64,000 nt of DNA from NCBI RefSeq assembly GCF_042660705.1, contig NZ_JBHSUQ010000001.1; one strand, given 5' to 3'. Source of the DNA: Undibacterium_A arcticum. GTDB lineage: Bacteria; Pseudomonadota; Gammaproteobacteria; Burkholderiales; Burkholderiaceae_D. Within the stretch, counting starts at the first letter, position 1. The number at the start of each line of letters is the position of its first letter. Below, in pieces: positions 48,876-58,422 of the stretch. The notes below the pieces were generated by a model that saw only the letters and a program-made list of their open reading frames with translations, made no database searches and was not told where the DNA came from. A program made the position numbers and the translations under genes.

Positions 48876-50097
48876 TCACTGGCTGACGTGGATCACGTCC
48901 CGTACGATGGGATAGACCTCTTGTTTCCAGCGCCGCCCGCTGAATACGCCGTAATGCCCGACACCGGTTTGCATGTAGTGCAACTTCATGTAACTCGGGA
49001 TTTGGCTGCAAAGGTCCTGCGCGGCCATTGTCTGCCCGATTGCGCAGATATCGTCATGCTCGCCTTCGATAGTGAGAAGCGCAGTGTGTCGGATGGCCGC
49101 CGGATTGACGATGCGTCCATACCATTCCAGTTTGCCCAGTGGCAAAGCGTACTCCTGGAAGATGTGGCGTATCGTCTCCAGATAGAACTCGGCGGTCAGA
49201 TCCTGCACCGCGAAATACTCCGCATAGAACGCGCGTGTCGTGTTGGCCTTTACCAGATCGCCTTCAACCAGGTGGTTATACAGCCCTTTGAAGGAATCCA
49301 CATGCCGCTCAAGGTTCATACTCATGAAAGCCGCGAGTTGCAGGAAGCCAGGGTACACACGGCGCATGGCGCCAGGGTGGCGCAGCGGTACGGTGCTAAT
49401 GAGCTTCTGCTCGAACCACTTGATGGACTTGCTGATGGCGAGTTCGTTTACTTTGGTCGGATTGACGCGCGTGTCGATTGGACCAGCCATTAGCGTCAGA
49501 CTTCGCGGTTGCGCCGGGTGGCCATCTTCGGCCATGATGACAGTGGCAACCAGGGCGGACACACAAGGCTGGCATATTGCCACCATGTGCGCACCCGGAC
49601 CCATGATTTCCAGGAATGTGATCAGGTAATGGGCATATTCGTCCAATCCAAATCGGCCAGCCGCCAACGGCACATCGCGTGCATTGTGCCAGTCTGTAAT
49701 GTACACGTCGTGGTCGGCCAGCATCGTGCGCGCGGTCTCGCGCAACAGTGTCGCGAAATGACCTGACATGGGTGCGACGATCAGCACGCGCGGCTGACCG
49801 GTTACCCCTTCCTTCTTGAAATGCAATAGCGTGCCGAACGGCGCGACATGTGCTGCCTCTTCGTGCACTGCTACCTCGCAGGCGTTGCCATTTAACGACG
49901 CTTACGCTGCTGATGCAAAAGTCCGGCCGCGTGTGCGTGACCTCGGTGCTCGAAAACACCTCATAGGCTGCGGTGAGTTTGCGAATGCCGGGGTGGTCAA
50001 TCAACCAGGGATGAGACAGCGCTTTGACGGCACCCTGCGTCAACATGCGCATCCCCGCCATCATGTCAGAATGCGCTTGATATACTTGATACTTCAT
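48876..50097 (-). CDS. phaZ: Intracellular polyhydroxyalkanoate depolymerase, frameshifted
   Basis: Alpha/beta-hydrolase degrading stored polyhydroxybutyrate, about 405 residues. Start ATG 50097 (MKYQVYQAHSDMMAGMRMLT, then HPWLIDHPGIRKLTAAYEVF). The frame breaks near 49890 (SVSVV to NGNACEVAVHEEAAHVAPFG), consistent with one lost A in an AAA run. Landmarks: VYITDWHNARDVPLAAGRFG; the nucleophile region VAICQPCVSALVA, where depolymerases of this type use Cys in place of Ser; QPRSLTLMAGPIDTRVNPTK; IEGEHDDICAIGQT and the C-terminal His in GVGHYGVFSGRRW. Monocistronic and divergent from the GST gene. Typical of PHA-accumulating Burkholderiales. Confidence 0.88.
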
Positions 50098-50247
50098 GGA
50101 TACTCCCGTCTCCGTTGAGGGGGCAATAGCCAAGGCGCTAGCAAGTTGCAGGCCATGACCTTTCTGGCACGAGCCTTGCTCAGCCTTTCGTTGAGTTGTC
50201 TACCGTATGTCATGCCCATACGAGGCAGTGAAAGGGGAATACGCAAA

Positions 50248-50904
50248 ATGGCCCAAGCTACACTCTCCATCGGCAGTAAAAATTACGCGTCGTGGTCGAT
50301 GCGCGGCTGGTTGCTGGCGAAATTCTCCATGCTTCCGTTCGACGAACAGGTCATATCGTCCGATGATCCGGCGATGCGCGCGGAGATTCTATTAGTGGCG
50401 CCGTCGATCCTGGTGCCCTGCCTCACGTACGATGGCGTGAAGGTGTGGGACACACTCGCGATTGGCGAGTATCTCAACGAAGTCAAGCCCAAGGCTGGCC
50501 TGTTGCCCGCCGATCGCGGCGCACGTGCGCACTGCCGCGCTATCTGCGGCGAGATGCACTCTGGATTTTTTGCCCTGCGGTCGGCGCTACCGATGAACCT
50601 CAAGAGGCATTTCAAGGATTTCAAAGTGTGGGCGCGCGCGCAGGCCGATATCGAACGCATCGCAGTCATCTGGCACGAATGCCTAAACACTTATGGCGGG
50701 CCTTATCTCTTTGGGGCGAAGCCGTGCATGGCCGACGCCATGTATGCACCTGTGGTCACGCGTTTCCTGACCTACAACGTGAAGCTGGATGCCGTCTGTA
50801 CCGCATACTGCAAATGCATCATGGCGTTGCCGCAGGTGCAGGAATGGGTGGCGGCAGCGAAACTGGAGCCAGAAGAGATTGATGAACTCGATGCCGAATT
50901 CTGA
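50248..50904 (+). CDS. Glutathione S-transferase family protein
   Basis: Cytosolic GST of 218 residues. Start ATG 50248 (MAQATLSIGSKNYASWSMRG) with AAAGGGGAA upstream; a longer frame to 50146 looks non-family. The N-terminal thioredoxin fold has ASWSMRGWLLAKFSMLPFDE with the expected Ser, then LVPCLTYDGVKVWDTLAIGE, where the usual glutathione-binding ES reads DT. The all-helical C-terminal domain has GGPYLFGAKPCMADAMYAPV (the ADA/N-cap motif). Substrate unknown. Divergent from phaZ. Confidence 0.85.
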   Translation: MAQATLSIGSKNYASWSMRGWLLAKFSMLPFDEQVISSDDPAMRAEILLVAPSILVPCLTYDGVKVWDTLAIGEYLNEVKPKAGLLPADRGARAHCRAICGEMHSGFFALRSALPMNLKRHFKDFKVWARAQADIERIAVIWHECLNTYGGPYLFGAKPCMADAMYAPVVTRFLTYNVKLDAVCTAYCKCIMALPQVQEWVAAAKLEPEEIDELDAEF

Positions 50905-51152
50905 TCCTTGGTGCTCATCGCTACGGTCCTGCCATTTCATGTTTGGAAATTGCCCTACAGCACTCCCAATTGCATCCGGGATGTGGGGACGACGGCTACG
51001 GTGCACGGCCCGCGACGTCAAGCCTCATGACAGTGAAACCCAATGCCCTTTTCAGGCGCATTGCGTGCGCTAACATGGTGCACGATGCATCTTGCCATTG
51101 GTTACGTCGGCCACTCTACTCGACCAAGACCCTGCGCGATGATTTCCCCCAG

Positions 51153-51650
51153 TTAGAACAGGGCGCGATCGCTCAACACCGCGTAGTCGACGTCGTCCAA
51201 GGTGAAGCCCGCCACCTCGCGCATGCCCAGCCGCTGGTGGGCGCGCAGCGAGGCGACATTGTCGCGGCGGATGAACAGGACCGCCTCGCGGCTCTGGCAG
51301 TGAGCCCGCAGCGCCGTATACAGTTGGGCCAGCAGGCCGCGGCCGCGCTCACTGTCGGCGATGCACACCGGCCCGTACACATAGGCGTCAGACTCGCCCG
51401 GCCAAGCGGCCAGCATCGCCCGCACCGGTGGCGGTGCAACTGGGTCGTCCTTGTCCGAACTGAACAGCACGCCGACCACCCGACCGTCGCGGTGGGCGAC
51501 CACGACCGGCGCGCCGCTCGCGGCCATGTGTGCAACCTTGTCGCGTGGGAACTCCCCGGTTAGCGTACCGCCCTGAGAGGGCGAGTTGGCGTGCATTAGG
51601 GCGGCCACACCGTCGAGATCGGCGGTGCTGCTGAGGGAGATGTCGTACAT
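51153..51650 (-). CDS. GNAT-family N-acetyltransferase
   Basis: Protein of 165 residues from ATG 51650 (MYDISLSSTADLDGVAALMH). The acetyl-CoA binding core is YGPVCIADSERGRGLLAQLY, with a degenerate R/Q-x-x-G-x-G/A loop, then FIRRDNVASLRAHQRLGMRE and a final strand VAGFTLDDVDYAVLSDRALF. Intact. Substrate unknown. It lies 69 nt downstream of ilvE on the opposite side of its stop, same strand, so read-through is possible. Confidence 0.82.
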   Translation of the reverse strand: MYDISLSSTADLDGVAALMHANSPSQGGTLTGEFPRDKVAHMAASGAPVVVAHRDGRVVGVLFSSDKDDPVAPPPVRAMLAAWPGESDAYVYGPVCIADSERGRGLLAQLYTALRAHCQSREAVLFIRRDNVASLRAHQRLGMREVAGFTLDDVDYAVLSDRALF

Positions 51651-51719
51651 GATGGCTGCTTGTTCCATGATTGCGCCAGAAGCCGAAAAGGCGATACAGA
51701 CATCCAGTGGTATCGCAGC

Positions 51720-52820
51720 TTAACAAACTGTATGCATCCAGCCGTGAGTGTCGGGGGCGCTGCCATGCTGGATGGACAACAGAGCCTCACGCAGTGCCAT
51801 TGTGACGGGTCCGTTTTCACCGTTATTGATGCGCATTTCGAAGCCGTTGGCTTTGACTTCGCCGACGGGCGTGATGACAGCAGCTGTGCCACAGGCAAAG
51901 ACTTCGGTCATGCGGCCGGCGGCGATGTCATCGCGCCATTGCTGGACTGTGAGTTTGCGTTCCTGGGCTTCGAAACCGAGATCCTTGGCCAATTCCAGCA
52001 GGCTGCGGCGAGTGATGCCAGGCAGCAGTGTGCCGGTCAGCTCGGGTGTGACGATGACGGTTTTGCCGCCTTCTTGATAAACGAAGAACAGGTTCATGCC
52101 GCCCATTTCTTCGATGTATTCGCGATGCACTGCATCGAGCCAGACCACTTGGTCGCAACCTTTTTCCTGGGCTTGCGCCTGGGCCACCAGACTAGCGGCG
52201 TAGTTGCCCGCACACTTCGCTTCACCGGTGCCGCCGGGAGCGGCGCGCACATAGTCTTCGCTGATCCAGACGGTGACCGGTTTCACACCCTTGGGAAAGT
52301 AGGCTCCAGCCGGTGACGCGAATAACACGAACAGGTATTCATTGGAGGGACGCACGCCCAAGTATGGGTCCGTGGCGATCATCAGAGGACGCAAGTAAAG
52401 ACTTTCGCCGATATTTTGCGGTACCCAAGCACGATCCAGGCAAATGAGTTCATCGGCGGCCTTCAGAAACAATTCGACCGGGATTTCGGGCATGGCCAGA
52501 CGCTTGGCGCTGCGGTTAAAACGCTCGCCGTTGGCTTCAGGGCGAAACGTTTTCACGCCACCATCGGGTTGGGCGAAGGCTTTGAAGCCCTCAAAGATGG
52601 CTTGACCGTAGTGCAGCGAAGACGCGGAAGGATCAAGGCTCAAAGGTCCGTAGGCCTTGACTTCACCTTGTTGCCAGGTGCCGTCGCGGTAGGGAATCAC
52701 GACCATGTGATCGGTGAAGGTGCGGCCGAAAGTAAGCTTGCTCATTCGCTCGGCGCGCTGGGCGTCGCTCAAGATAGTGGCGGAAGGCGTTACGAGGAGG
52801 TTGAAGGTTGAAGTGGTCAT
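51720..52820 (-). CDS. ilvE: Branched-chain amino acid aminotransferase
   Basis: PLP-dependent transaminase (fold type IV) for the last step of Leu, Ile and Val synthesis. ATG 52820 gives 366 residues: LTFGRTFTDHMVVIPYRDGT, LHYGQAIFEGFKAFAQPDGG, RPLMIATDPYLGVRPSNEYL, then APGGTGEAKCAGNYAASLVA with the PLP-lysine in GEAKC, DAVHREYIEEMGGMNLFFVY, LLPGITRRSLLELAKDLGFE and VFACGTAAVITPVGEV. This is the long (bacterial/eukaryotic) type of IlvE. Intact; the family match is strong. Confidence 0.93.
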   Translation of the reverse strand: MTTSTFNLLVTPSATILSDAQRAERMSKLTFGRTFTDHMVVIPYRDGTWQQGEVKAYGPLSLDPSASSLHYGQAIFEGFKAFAQPDGGVKTFRPEANGERFNRSAKRLAMPEIPVELFLKAADELICLDRAWVPQNIGESLYLRPLMIATDPYLGVRPSNEYLFVLFASPAGAYFPKGVKPVTVWISEDYVRAAPGGTGEAKCAGNYAASLVAQAQAQEKGCDQVVWLDAVHREYIEEMGGMNLFFVYQEGGKTVIVTPELTGTLLPGITRRSLLELAKDLGFEAQERKLTVQQWRDDIAAGRMTEVFACGTAAVITPVGEVKANGFEMRINNGENGPVTMALREALLSIQHGSAPDTHGWMHTVC

Positions 52821-52964
52821 GGATAAATTTCGCAAAAAATAGTAGGTTGGATATAGTAATCTAGCGCAAATCAAATAAGAAGGATGACGGGATCGTAGCC
52901 CCAACGCGCAACACCAAGTGCGTACCGTGTGCAACGCCTTCTGGATATCGCGGCCTGCTTGGTG

Positions 52965-53930
52965 TCAACGCAGCCCGTCTCTCTCCTGCACAGCCTGTAA
53001 AACATTTGCTGGCGCCAGCTCGGCGTAGCCCTGTAGCCGCTTGAACGCGGTAAGTTCTTTCGATTTCTCAGCCTGAGAAATGATTTCGGCTTTGGTTGCG
53101 CCACGCTGCGCGGCTTGGTCGATCAAGGCTCGCAATGTTGCGAGGTAGGTGCGTGTGTCGGCGTCCATGCGCGCCAGATTGCCGAGCGTGCCGCGGCCGG
53201 GCACGATCTGGCGCGGGCGCAGGCTGGCGAGGCTATCATAGGCAGAGATCCAGTTGGCGAGGCGGCTGTCGGCAGTGAGCGCGAGCAAGGCATCGGACTG
53301 CATGATGGCGCCAGCGAACGCGATTTCCTCCCGCTGCAGCCAGACCGCGATGTTGCCAGAACTTTGCGCGGGACCGAAATACAACAATTGCAGCAGGCTG
53401 TCGCTGAAGCGTATCTCTTCGGTGTCACTGGAACCTCGTGGCAGCGCGAGTTCGGTTCCGTGGGCCTTTTCCCGGAGCAGCGCCTGCATCGCCTTGAGCT
53501 GGTCGGCGCCGCGCGTTTCCATCAGTTTGCGCGCTTCCTCATGGGCCAGCAGGGGCACTCCGAGTTTTTTGAAGTAACCGTTGCCGAGCCAGCGCGCTGG
53601 GTCGGGACCTGTGTTGATGACGTATTTGATCGGGTAGCTGCTGACTCTCTGGATCGCCCGATGCAGCATTTGAGCGACGCGATAAGAGGGACCGCTGTCG
53701 ATGACGACAACCCCGGCCGAGGTGGTGATAAAGCCGAGATTGACTGTCAATGCGTCGTTGTCGTAGCTGGCCGGTTTGAGGTCGCCGTACACGACATACA
53801 CGCCGGGTGCGACCCGCACCGGCTCCAATTGCAGATCGGCCGCAACACCGAGCATGCAGCAGCACGCCATGGCAATGCCAAGCAAGCCGTGGAATAACAT
53901 CGTGGATTGGTTATTTTTTCTTCTTAACAT
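52965..53930 (-). CDS. Exported MBL-fold protein lacking the metal-binding motif
   Basis: Protein of about 321 residues, start ATG 53930 (MLRRKNNQSTMLFHGLLGIA) with a signal peptide ending near LGVAADLQ. The metallo-beta-lactamase fold is visible: LEPVRVAPGVYVVYGDL, VNLGFITTSAGVVVIDSGPS, YPIKYVINTGPDPARWLGNG, AQSSGNIAVWLQREEIAFAG and RPRQIVPGRGTLGNLARMDA. Where active members have HxHxDH (NTHWHxDH) it reads NTGPDPARW, so the metal ligands are absent. It is most like the quinoprotein-associated zinc hydrolase branch. Probably a non-catalytic paralogue, periplasmic. Intact frame. Confidence 0.78.
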   Translation of the reverse strand: MLRRKNNQSTMLFHGLLGIAMACCCMLGVAADLQLEPVRVAPGVYVVYGDLKPASYDNDALTVNLGFITTSAGVVVIDSGPSYRVAQMLHRAIQRVSSYPIKYVINTGPDPARWLGNGYFKKLGVPLLAHEEARKLMETRGADQLKAMQALLREKAHGTELALPRGSSDTEEIRFSDSLLQLLYFGPAQSSGNIAVWLQREEIAFAGAIMQSDALLALTADSRLANWISAYDSLASLRPRQIVPGRGTLGNLARMDADTRTYLATLRALIDQAAQRGATKAEIISQAEKSKELTAFKRLQGYAELAPANVLQAVQERDGLR

Positions 53931-54372
53931 TGGATCAGGTTCCAGGAGTCGGATGCTAAGTGTAACGGTTGGCGTTTGAAAACGGTCTGACTCGGATTTG
54001 GCGCCGTTTCGGGCAATCTCTGTATTTCCGCACATGACAACGGTTGCAAGACCCGTAGTTGGGTCAACGAAATCCCTGCACGGGGTTCAATATCGCGTGG
54101 GCGTCAACGGGCAAGGACAAGAATTTTGACGAAAAAAAAGCCCGCTGGTAAGAGCGGGCTAAATCCAATTCTTGGAGGAGATTGGAGGAGACAGCTGAAC
54201 TATGCTGCATTGCCACATATATTGCCACTTTTAATTCGACATGAGAGATATCATGTTCGTGAATAACGCTTGATCGATGGCATGAAGAAGCGAAGCCTGG
54301 CCGGGACTCATCCTTGCCACCAACGATATTTCGCGGCGGCGCCCGATGGCGTCCCCCTACACTGAGTAACCT
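53931..54372. other. Intergenic region with an isolated terminator
   Basis: About 440 bases between two divergently transcribed genes. Apart from the minus-strand terminator at 54132-54160 and a purine-rich direct repeat GGAGGAGATTGGAGGAGA near 54173, nothing is recognised. It should contain the promoters for the MBL gene and the lipid-kinase operon. Confidence 0.4.
54132..54160 (-). terminator. Rho-independent terminator, minus strand
   Basis: Stem AGCCCGCT / AGCGGGCT (8 bp, loop GGTAAG) with an A8 run at 54132-54139, which becomes a T-run on the minus strand. No minus-strand gene is found upstream of it, so its partner may have been deleted. Confidence 0.7.
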
Positions 54373-55337
54373 GTGCAAACAACTATTCCTAAACGAACAG
54401 CTGTAATTATCAATGCCTCGGCAGGAAACGGACATACCTCCGAATGGGCAAGCCGTCTCGCCGATAAATTTCAATCCCATGGCATGAGTGCGCAGGTGAC
54501 GCTCGCACGGAGTGGTGACCAGATTCTTGAGGCGTCCCAATTCGCAGCAAGGGACGGGTATGACGTAATTGTCGCCGGCGGTGGCGACGGCACCATCAAT
54601 ACGGTTGCGTCAGCCCTGGTCGGAACCGATATCGCGTTTGGAGTCCTTCCACTCGGAACATTGAACCATTTTGCGAAAGACTTGCATATTCCTCTGGATC
54701 TTGATGCGGCGGTTCGCAATATCGCGGCCCGGCACAGCGTCAAGATCGACGCCGCCGAGGTGAATGGTCGGATCTTTCTCAATAATTCGAGCCTCGGACT
54801 GTACCCTGACATCGTACGACATCGTGAAACACAACAGAGGCGACTGGGAAGAGGAAAATGGCCCGCTTTTTCTGGGCTACCGTGACGGCATTGCGTCGCT
54901 ATCCGTTTTTGAACGTGACGCTCCGCTTGAATAATGAAGAACATAAGCGCCGCACGCCATTCATCTTTGTCGGCAATAATGAATATTTGATGGAAGGCTT
55001 TAATATTGGTGGGCGCAAGCGCCTTGACTCCGGGCAGTTGTGCCTGTATGTCACGCACCGTACCGGGCGCCTGGGTTTGTTATTGCTCGCGATCCGTGCG
55101 CTCTTCGGCCGGCTGCGACAGGCAAAAGACTTCGACGCGGTTGCCGCGAGAGAAGTTTTGATTGAAACGCGACACAAACGCATTCGCGTTGCCACGGATG
55201 GTGAAGTGACTGTCATGGAGACGCCTCTGCGTTACCGAAACTGTCCAGGCGCGTTAAATGTCATTGTGCCGCAAGACGTCGATATGAAAGCAGCAAATCA
55301 TGCGGACGCTTGTCCATCTGTCGGATCTCCACTTTGA
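54373..55337 (+). CDS. Diacylglycerol/sphingosine kinase-family lipid kinase, frameshifted
   Basis: DAGK catalytic-domain protein of about 320 residues from GTG 54373. The N-terminus has AVIINASAGNGHTSEWASRL; the nucleotide-binding signature is VIVAGGGDGTINTVASALVG, then FGVLPLGTLNHFAKDLHIPL and FLNNSSLGLYPDIVRHRE. At the T5 run near 54868 the frame breaks; one T restores KWPAFFWATVTALRRYPFLN. The C-terminal lobe has FIFVGNNEYLMEGFNIGGRK and IRVATDGEVTVMETPLRYRN. It probably phosphorylates a membrane lipid. It overlaps the phosphoesterase gene by 38 nt, so these are co-transcribed. Confidence 0.85.
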
Positions 55338-56125
55338 TCGCATTGATCATGCACTGATCACGCCTCTGATCGCGCTTGTAAGGGAATCGTGTCCTGACCT
55401 TGTAGTTGTTTCCGGCGACCTGACTCAACGCGCGCGCACGGCGCAATTCAAAGAAGCACGACGGTTTGGATGCTTTACCGACGCCGCAAATTATCGTTCC
55501 GGGCAACCACGACATACCGTTGCACAATATCTTCAGCCGCTTTATGCGGCCGCTCGAAAAGTATCAACGCTATATCACGGACGTTCTTGACCCGGCTTAT
55601 ATTGATGAAGAGATTGCCGTGTTCGGGATCAACACCGCACGTTCCTTGACCATTAAGCATGGACGGGTCAATGACGAGCAGATTGCGGGTGTCCGCGCGC
55701 GCTTATGCGCACTGGACGATGACATCACAAAAATCATCGTAACGCATCATCCCTTTGATTTGCCCGAGCGCTACGACGACAAGAATCTGGTCCGAAGGGC
55801 GCCGATTGCAATGGACATGTTTTCAAGTTGCAGAGCAGACCTGCTGCTTGCCGGCCATCTGCATGCCAGTCATGCGGGAAATACTGCGGCACGGTATGAC
55901 ATCGCAGGCTATTCAGCGCTGGCCGTGCAAGCCGGCACTGCGACTTCGACGCGCGCCAGAGGTGAGTCGAATTCCTTCAATATCATTCGCATTGCCGCTC
56001 CCCGTATCGTCATAGAGCGTTTTAGTTGGATACCGAACCGGCGAAGATTTGCGCATGCAACGACTGAAACATTCGAACGCGTTTCCAATGGATGGGCCAG
56101 TGTTAAGCATGTCAGCCAGCCTTAG
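55300..56125 (+). CDS. Calcineurin-like metallophosphoesterase, frameshifted
   Basis: Two-metal phosphoesterase of about 275 residues, ATG 55300. Motifs in order: LVHLSDLHFDRIDH (D-x-H), VVVSGDLTQRA (GD), IIVPGNHDIPLHN (GNHD), IIVTHHPFD and LLAGHLHASH (GHLH). The frame changes near 55465 (EARRF to LDALPTPQIIVPGNHD), explained by one lost T in TTT. Several starts are possible after the shift, but the D-x-H motif lies before it, so both pieces are one gene. The substrate may be a cyclic nucleotide or lipid phosphate; coupling to the lipid kinase is suggestive only. Confidence 0.87.
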
Positions 56126-56155
56126 GCTGCAGCCGGCCTTTCATGAGCGGCGCAA

Positions 56156-56839
56156 TTAGTCGAACTTTGCCGCGACCGAGGTTCCGGTGCGTCTTCGTTG
56201 CTGCCAAACGTCCTTGAATAGGACGCTCAATCCGATCACCCAGGTGAGCGACGCCGTCCAACCCGCGAGAATGTCGGACGGGAAGTGCACGCCAAGGTAT
56301 ATCCGGGACAAGCCGACCAGGAACACGAAACACACGCCGATCAGCGCCACAAGCCAGCGCCAACGACTATGCCACGTCAGTGCCACCAGAGCAGCCACCA
56401 CGGCCATGGAGTGCATCGCGTGACCGCTAGGGAAGCTGAATGTCGTTTCAGGGAGAAGAGAAATCCAGAAATCAGGCCGACCTCGGGCAAAAACGTGTTT
56501 GGCGAGCATATTGAGCAACGCCGCCCCTCCCACCGCAAGAACCCAAAAAGCCGCTTGCATTCGATTTCGCCGTCGTAGCAAGTAGAGAAAAACCAGAACG
56601 TCAAAAGGGGCGAGCGCAGCAGCTGAGCCAGCTCGGGTAAAAAATACCATGGCCGCATCGAGCATGGCGTTTGCATGACTGTGGACGAACAAGAGAATAG
56701 GCTTGTCGAACAGAAAAATTTCCTTCTCGACTACATCTTCCGCCAAAGTTCCAAATAGATATAAAGGTAGCAGCACGCCGCCAAACAGAATGAGCAACTT
56801 GAGGTAGTGGCGACGCAGCCAAGTTTCTGAATGGTTCAT
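56156..56839 (-). CDS. PAP2-family membrane phosphatase
   Basis: Integral membrane phosphatase of 227 residues, ATG 56839 (MNHSETWLRRHYLKLLILFG). The three PAP2 motifs are present: KHVFARGRP, FPSGHAMHSMAV and SRIYLGVHFPSDILAG. About five or six membrane helices, including LLILFGGVLLPLYLFG, WVLAVGGAALLNMLA, WLVALIGVCFVFLVGL and WTASLTWVIGLSVLF. It probably acts on undecaprenyl pyrophosphate or phosphatidate. Convergent with the phosphoesterase gene 31 nt away. Together with the kinase gene this makes a small lipid-phosphate neighbourhood. Confidence 0.9.
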   Translation of the reverse strand: MNHSETWLRRHYLKLLILFGGVLLPLYLFGTLAEDVVEKEIFLFDKPILLFVHSHANAMLDAAMVFFTRAGSAAALAPFDVLVFLYLLRRRNRMQAAFWVLAVGGAALLNMLAKHVFARGRPDFWISLLPETTFSFPSGHAMHSMAVVAALVALTWHSRWRWLVALIGVCFVFLVGLSRIYLGVHFPSDILAGWTASLTWVIGLSVLFKDVWQQRRRTGTSVAAKFD

Positions 56840-57083
56840 AAATGGATCTGAAGGGAAAAATGGTGCGCTGGACATCAACGCAACCGACGCCTTTCGCGCG
56901 ATTTCGCCCGGGACATCAGGCATTAGGTACGAAGCACAATCGAGGGGGAGAGCATGGATTAGATGCCGGAATCGACACCAGCACGACGCCTGGATATTTC
57001 AGGGTGCTTACGATTCATGTTATCGGCTGATACAAAGCTGCGGACGATCTGCCGCAGGCATTTCGTCCGCTCAACACGCTACC

Positions 57084-57503
57084 CTAAAGAGACAGCAGGC
57101 GCTCAAAAAACGAGCGATAACGACGCAGGGCAATCCGTAAATTCTCCGTGGACGCCTTGTCAGTTTGGTCCAACTGAGCGTCAAGCTTGGCGCGCTCATC
57201 GGAAAATGTTTCCGCTAAGCTCTTCATGACTTGGGCAACGAGCTCGTCCCCTTGCCGGACAGCCTGTTTCGGATCATCGACAAAACTTCTTTGAACGGCA
57301 TCCCAGCGCGAGCGAAAATCTTTGGCCACCTCCGCCAAAAAGAGCGGGGCGAGCTGCTCGTCTTCACGCTTCACATCGGAGTTTTGATTTTCGATCACGG
57401 GTTCCTGGAGATCTCGATTAACATCCAGTGGTGCAGTCGGTATCTCCGTAGTGGTTGCCAAATCGGCCGTAGTGAGACTTTTTTCCTCTGGCTCTCCGTT
57501 CAT
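57084..57503 (-). CDS. Hypothetical protein, soluble paralogue of its upstream neighbour
   Basis: Intact protein of 139 residues (ATG 57503). The first 45 residues are acidic and disordered (LTTADLATTTEIPTAPLDVN). Then comes RWDAVQRSFVDDPKQAVRQG, DELVAQVMKSLAETFSDERA and the end LRIALRRYRSFFERLLSL. This domain matches that of the membrane-anchored protein encoded just upstream (WAVLQGRFVDNPKGVVIEAD; LRKAVVHYRVLFDELLEV). The start overlaps the upstream stop as ATGA. Function unknown; the two probably interact. Confidence 0.75.
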   Translation of the reverse strand: MNGEPEEKSLTTADLATTTEIPTAPLDVNRDLQEPVIENQNSDVKREDEQLAPLFLAEVAKDFRSRWDAVQRSFVDDPKQAVRQGDELVAQVMKSLAETFSDERAKLDAQLDQTDKASTENLRIALRRYRSFFERLLSL

Positions 57504-58093
57504 TTTCGCACCTCCATTTGCTTTGCTGGTATCACTTCTGGCTTAGCTTCCCTTACCTCCAGCAGTTCATCGAAGAGCACGCGGTAATGCACCACCGCTT
57601 TGCGCAGCTCCTCGGTATCGGCTTCGCCGCGCTCATCGCGCACCGCGATGGCCTGCGCCGAGCGGTAATGGTCCACCACGGCAGGGTGATCGACTGAGAT
57701 GTCGGCCGCACGGTGCTCAAAATCCTCCATGGGGTAGCCACGCTTTACCATCAACTCACGCACCAAATGGTCTGCCTCGATGACGACACCCTTGGGGTTG
57801 TCGACGAAGCGGCCCTGTAAGACTGCCCAGGCCTGACTGAACCTGGCGGCTTCAGGCGGCGCCAGAGGTACGATAGTGAGGCGCTCAACCCGCTTTTCGC
57901 GCGCCTTGAGTTCCGATTCGGCCGTTGCTCGGCTTCCGAGTTCATCGACGGTTCGACCGTATTCCGGACCGAAGCGTTTTTGGAGTCTATGAGATTGCTT
58001 TTTTTGGTAGAAGAACCATGCCGCAAGTGCAATCAATGCAAGGACAATAACGCCGGCCAGAATGATCCATGTTTGTGTGGCGATCGTACTCAT
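57500..58093 (-). CDS. Hypothetical single-pass membrane protein
   Basis: Intact protein of 197 residues (ATG 58093) with GAGGAGG upstream. One N-terminal transmembrane helix (WIILAGVIVLALIALAAWFF), a basic stretch (YQKKQSHRLQKRFGPEYGRT), then a cytoplasmic helical domain (ARFSQAWAVLQGRFVDNPKG, HLVRELMVKRGYPMEDFEHR, HYRSAQAIAVRDERGEADTE). Similar proteins are widespread as hypothetical genes. It is translationally coupled to the soluble paralogue downstream. Confidence 0.75.
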   Translation of the reverse strand: MSTIATQTWIILAGVIVLALIALAAWFFYQKKQSHRLQKRFGPEYGRTVDELGSRATAESELKAREKRVERLTIVPLAPPEAARFSQAWAVLQGRFVDNPKGVVIEADHLVRELMVKRGYPMEDFEHRAADISVDHPAVVDHYRSAQAIAVRDERGEADTEELRKAVVHYRVLFDELLEVREAKPEVIPAKQMEVRK

Positions 58094-58422
58094 ATGTACC
58101 TCCTCTTTTGATTAATCCGTTAATGAGATGTTCGGAAGCAATATGGAGGCGTATCGGAGGTGGGGACGCCGGGTTCTTGTTAATCACTCTTGCGTAATGC
58201 TGCGAAGCACAAGCGACATGCCGTGCAATCTTCCTCGAAACCTCATCTCAGTATAGACCTCACGTTCGCAGTCTGTTCGGCGGCGCACACTACGTCCGCC
58301 CAAAGATCTGTTCCCGCGCAAACACGTCGCAAACATTCCACATTACACTGTCATGGCCGCACGGAAATCCAATATTCGCTTGCATTTATATGCTGCTGGT
58401 TGAGGCGCATAAGGAGCCAAAA
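58094..58422. other. Divergent intergenic region
   Basis: About 330 bases between the minus-strand membrane-protein operon and phoD. No gene, repeat or terminator recognised. Promoters for both directions are expected here. No convincing Pho box could be identified by eye. Confidence 0.35.

Noticed and set aside
48597..49493. Plus-strand open frame of 298 codons
   Set aside because: Most of it is antisense to phaZ, and the remainder has no recognisable protein features.
53115..53897. Plus-strand open frame of 260 codons
   Set aside because: Entirely antisense to the MBL-fold gene, whose signal peptide and fold motifs identify the coding strand.
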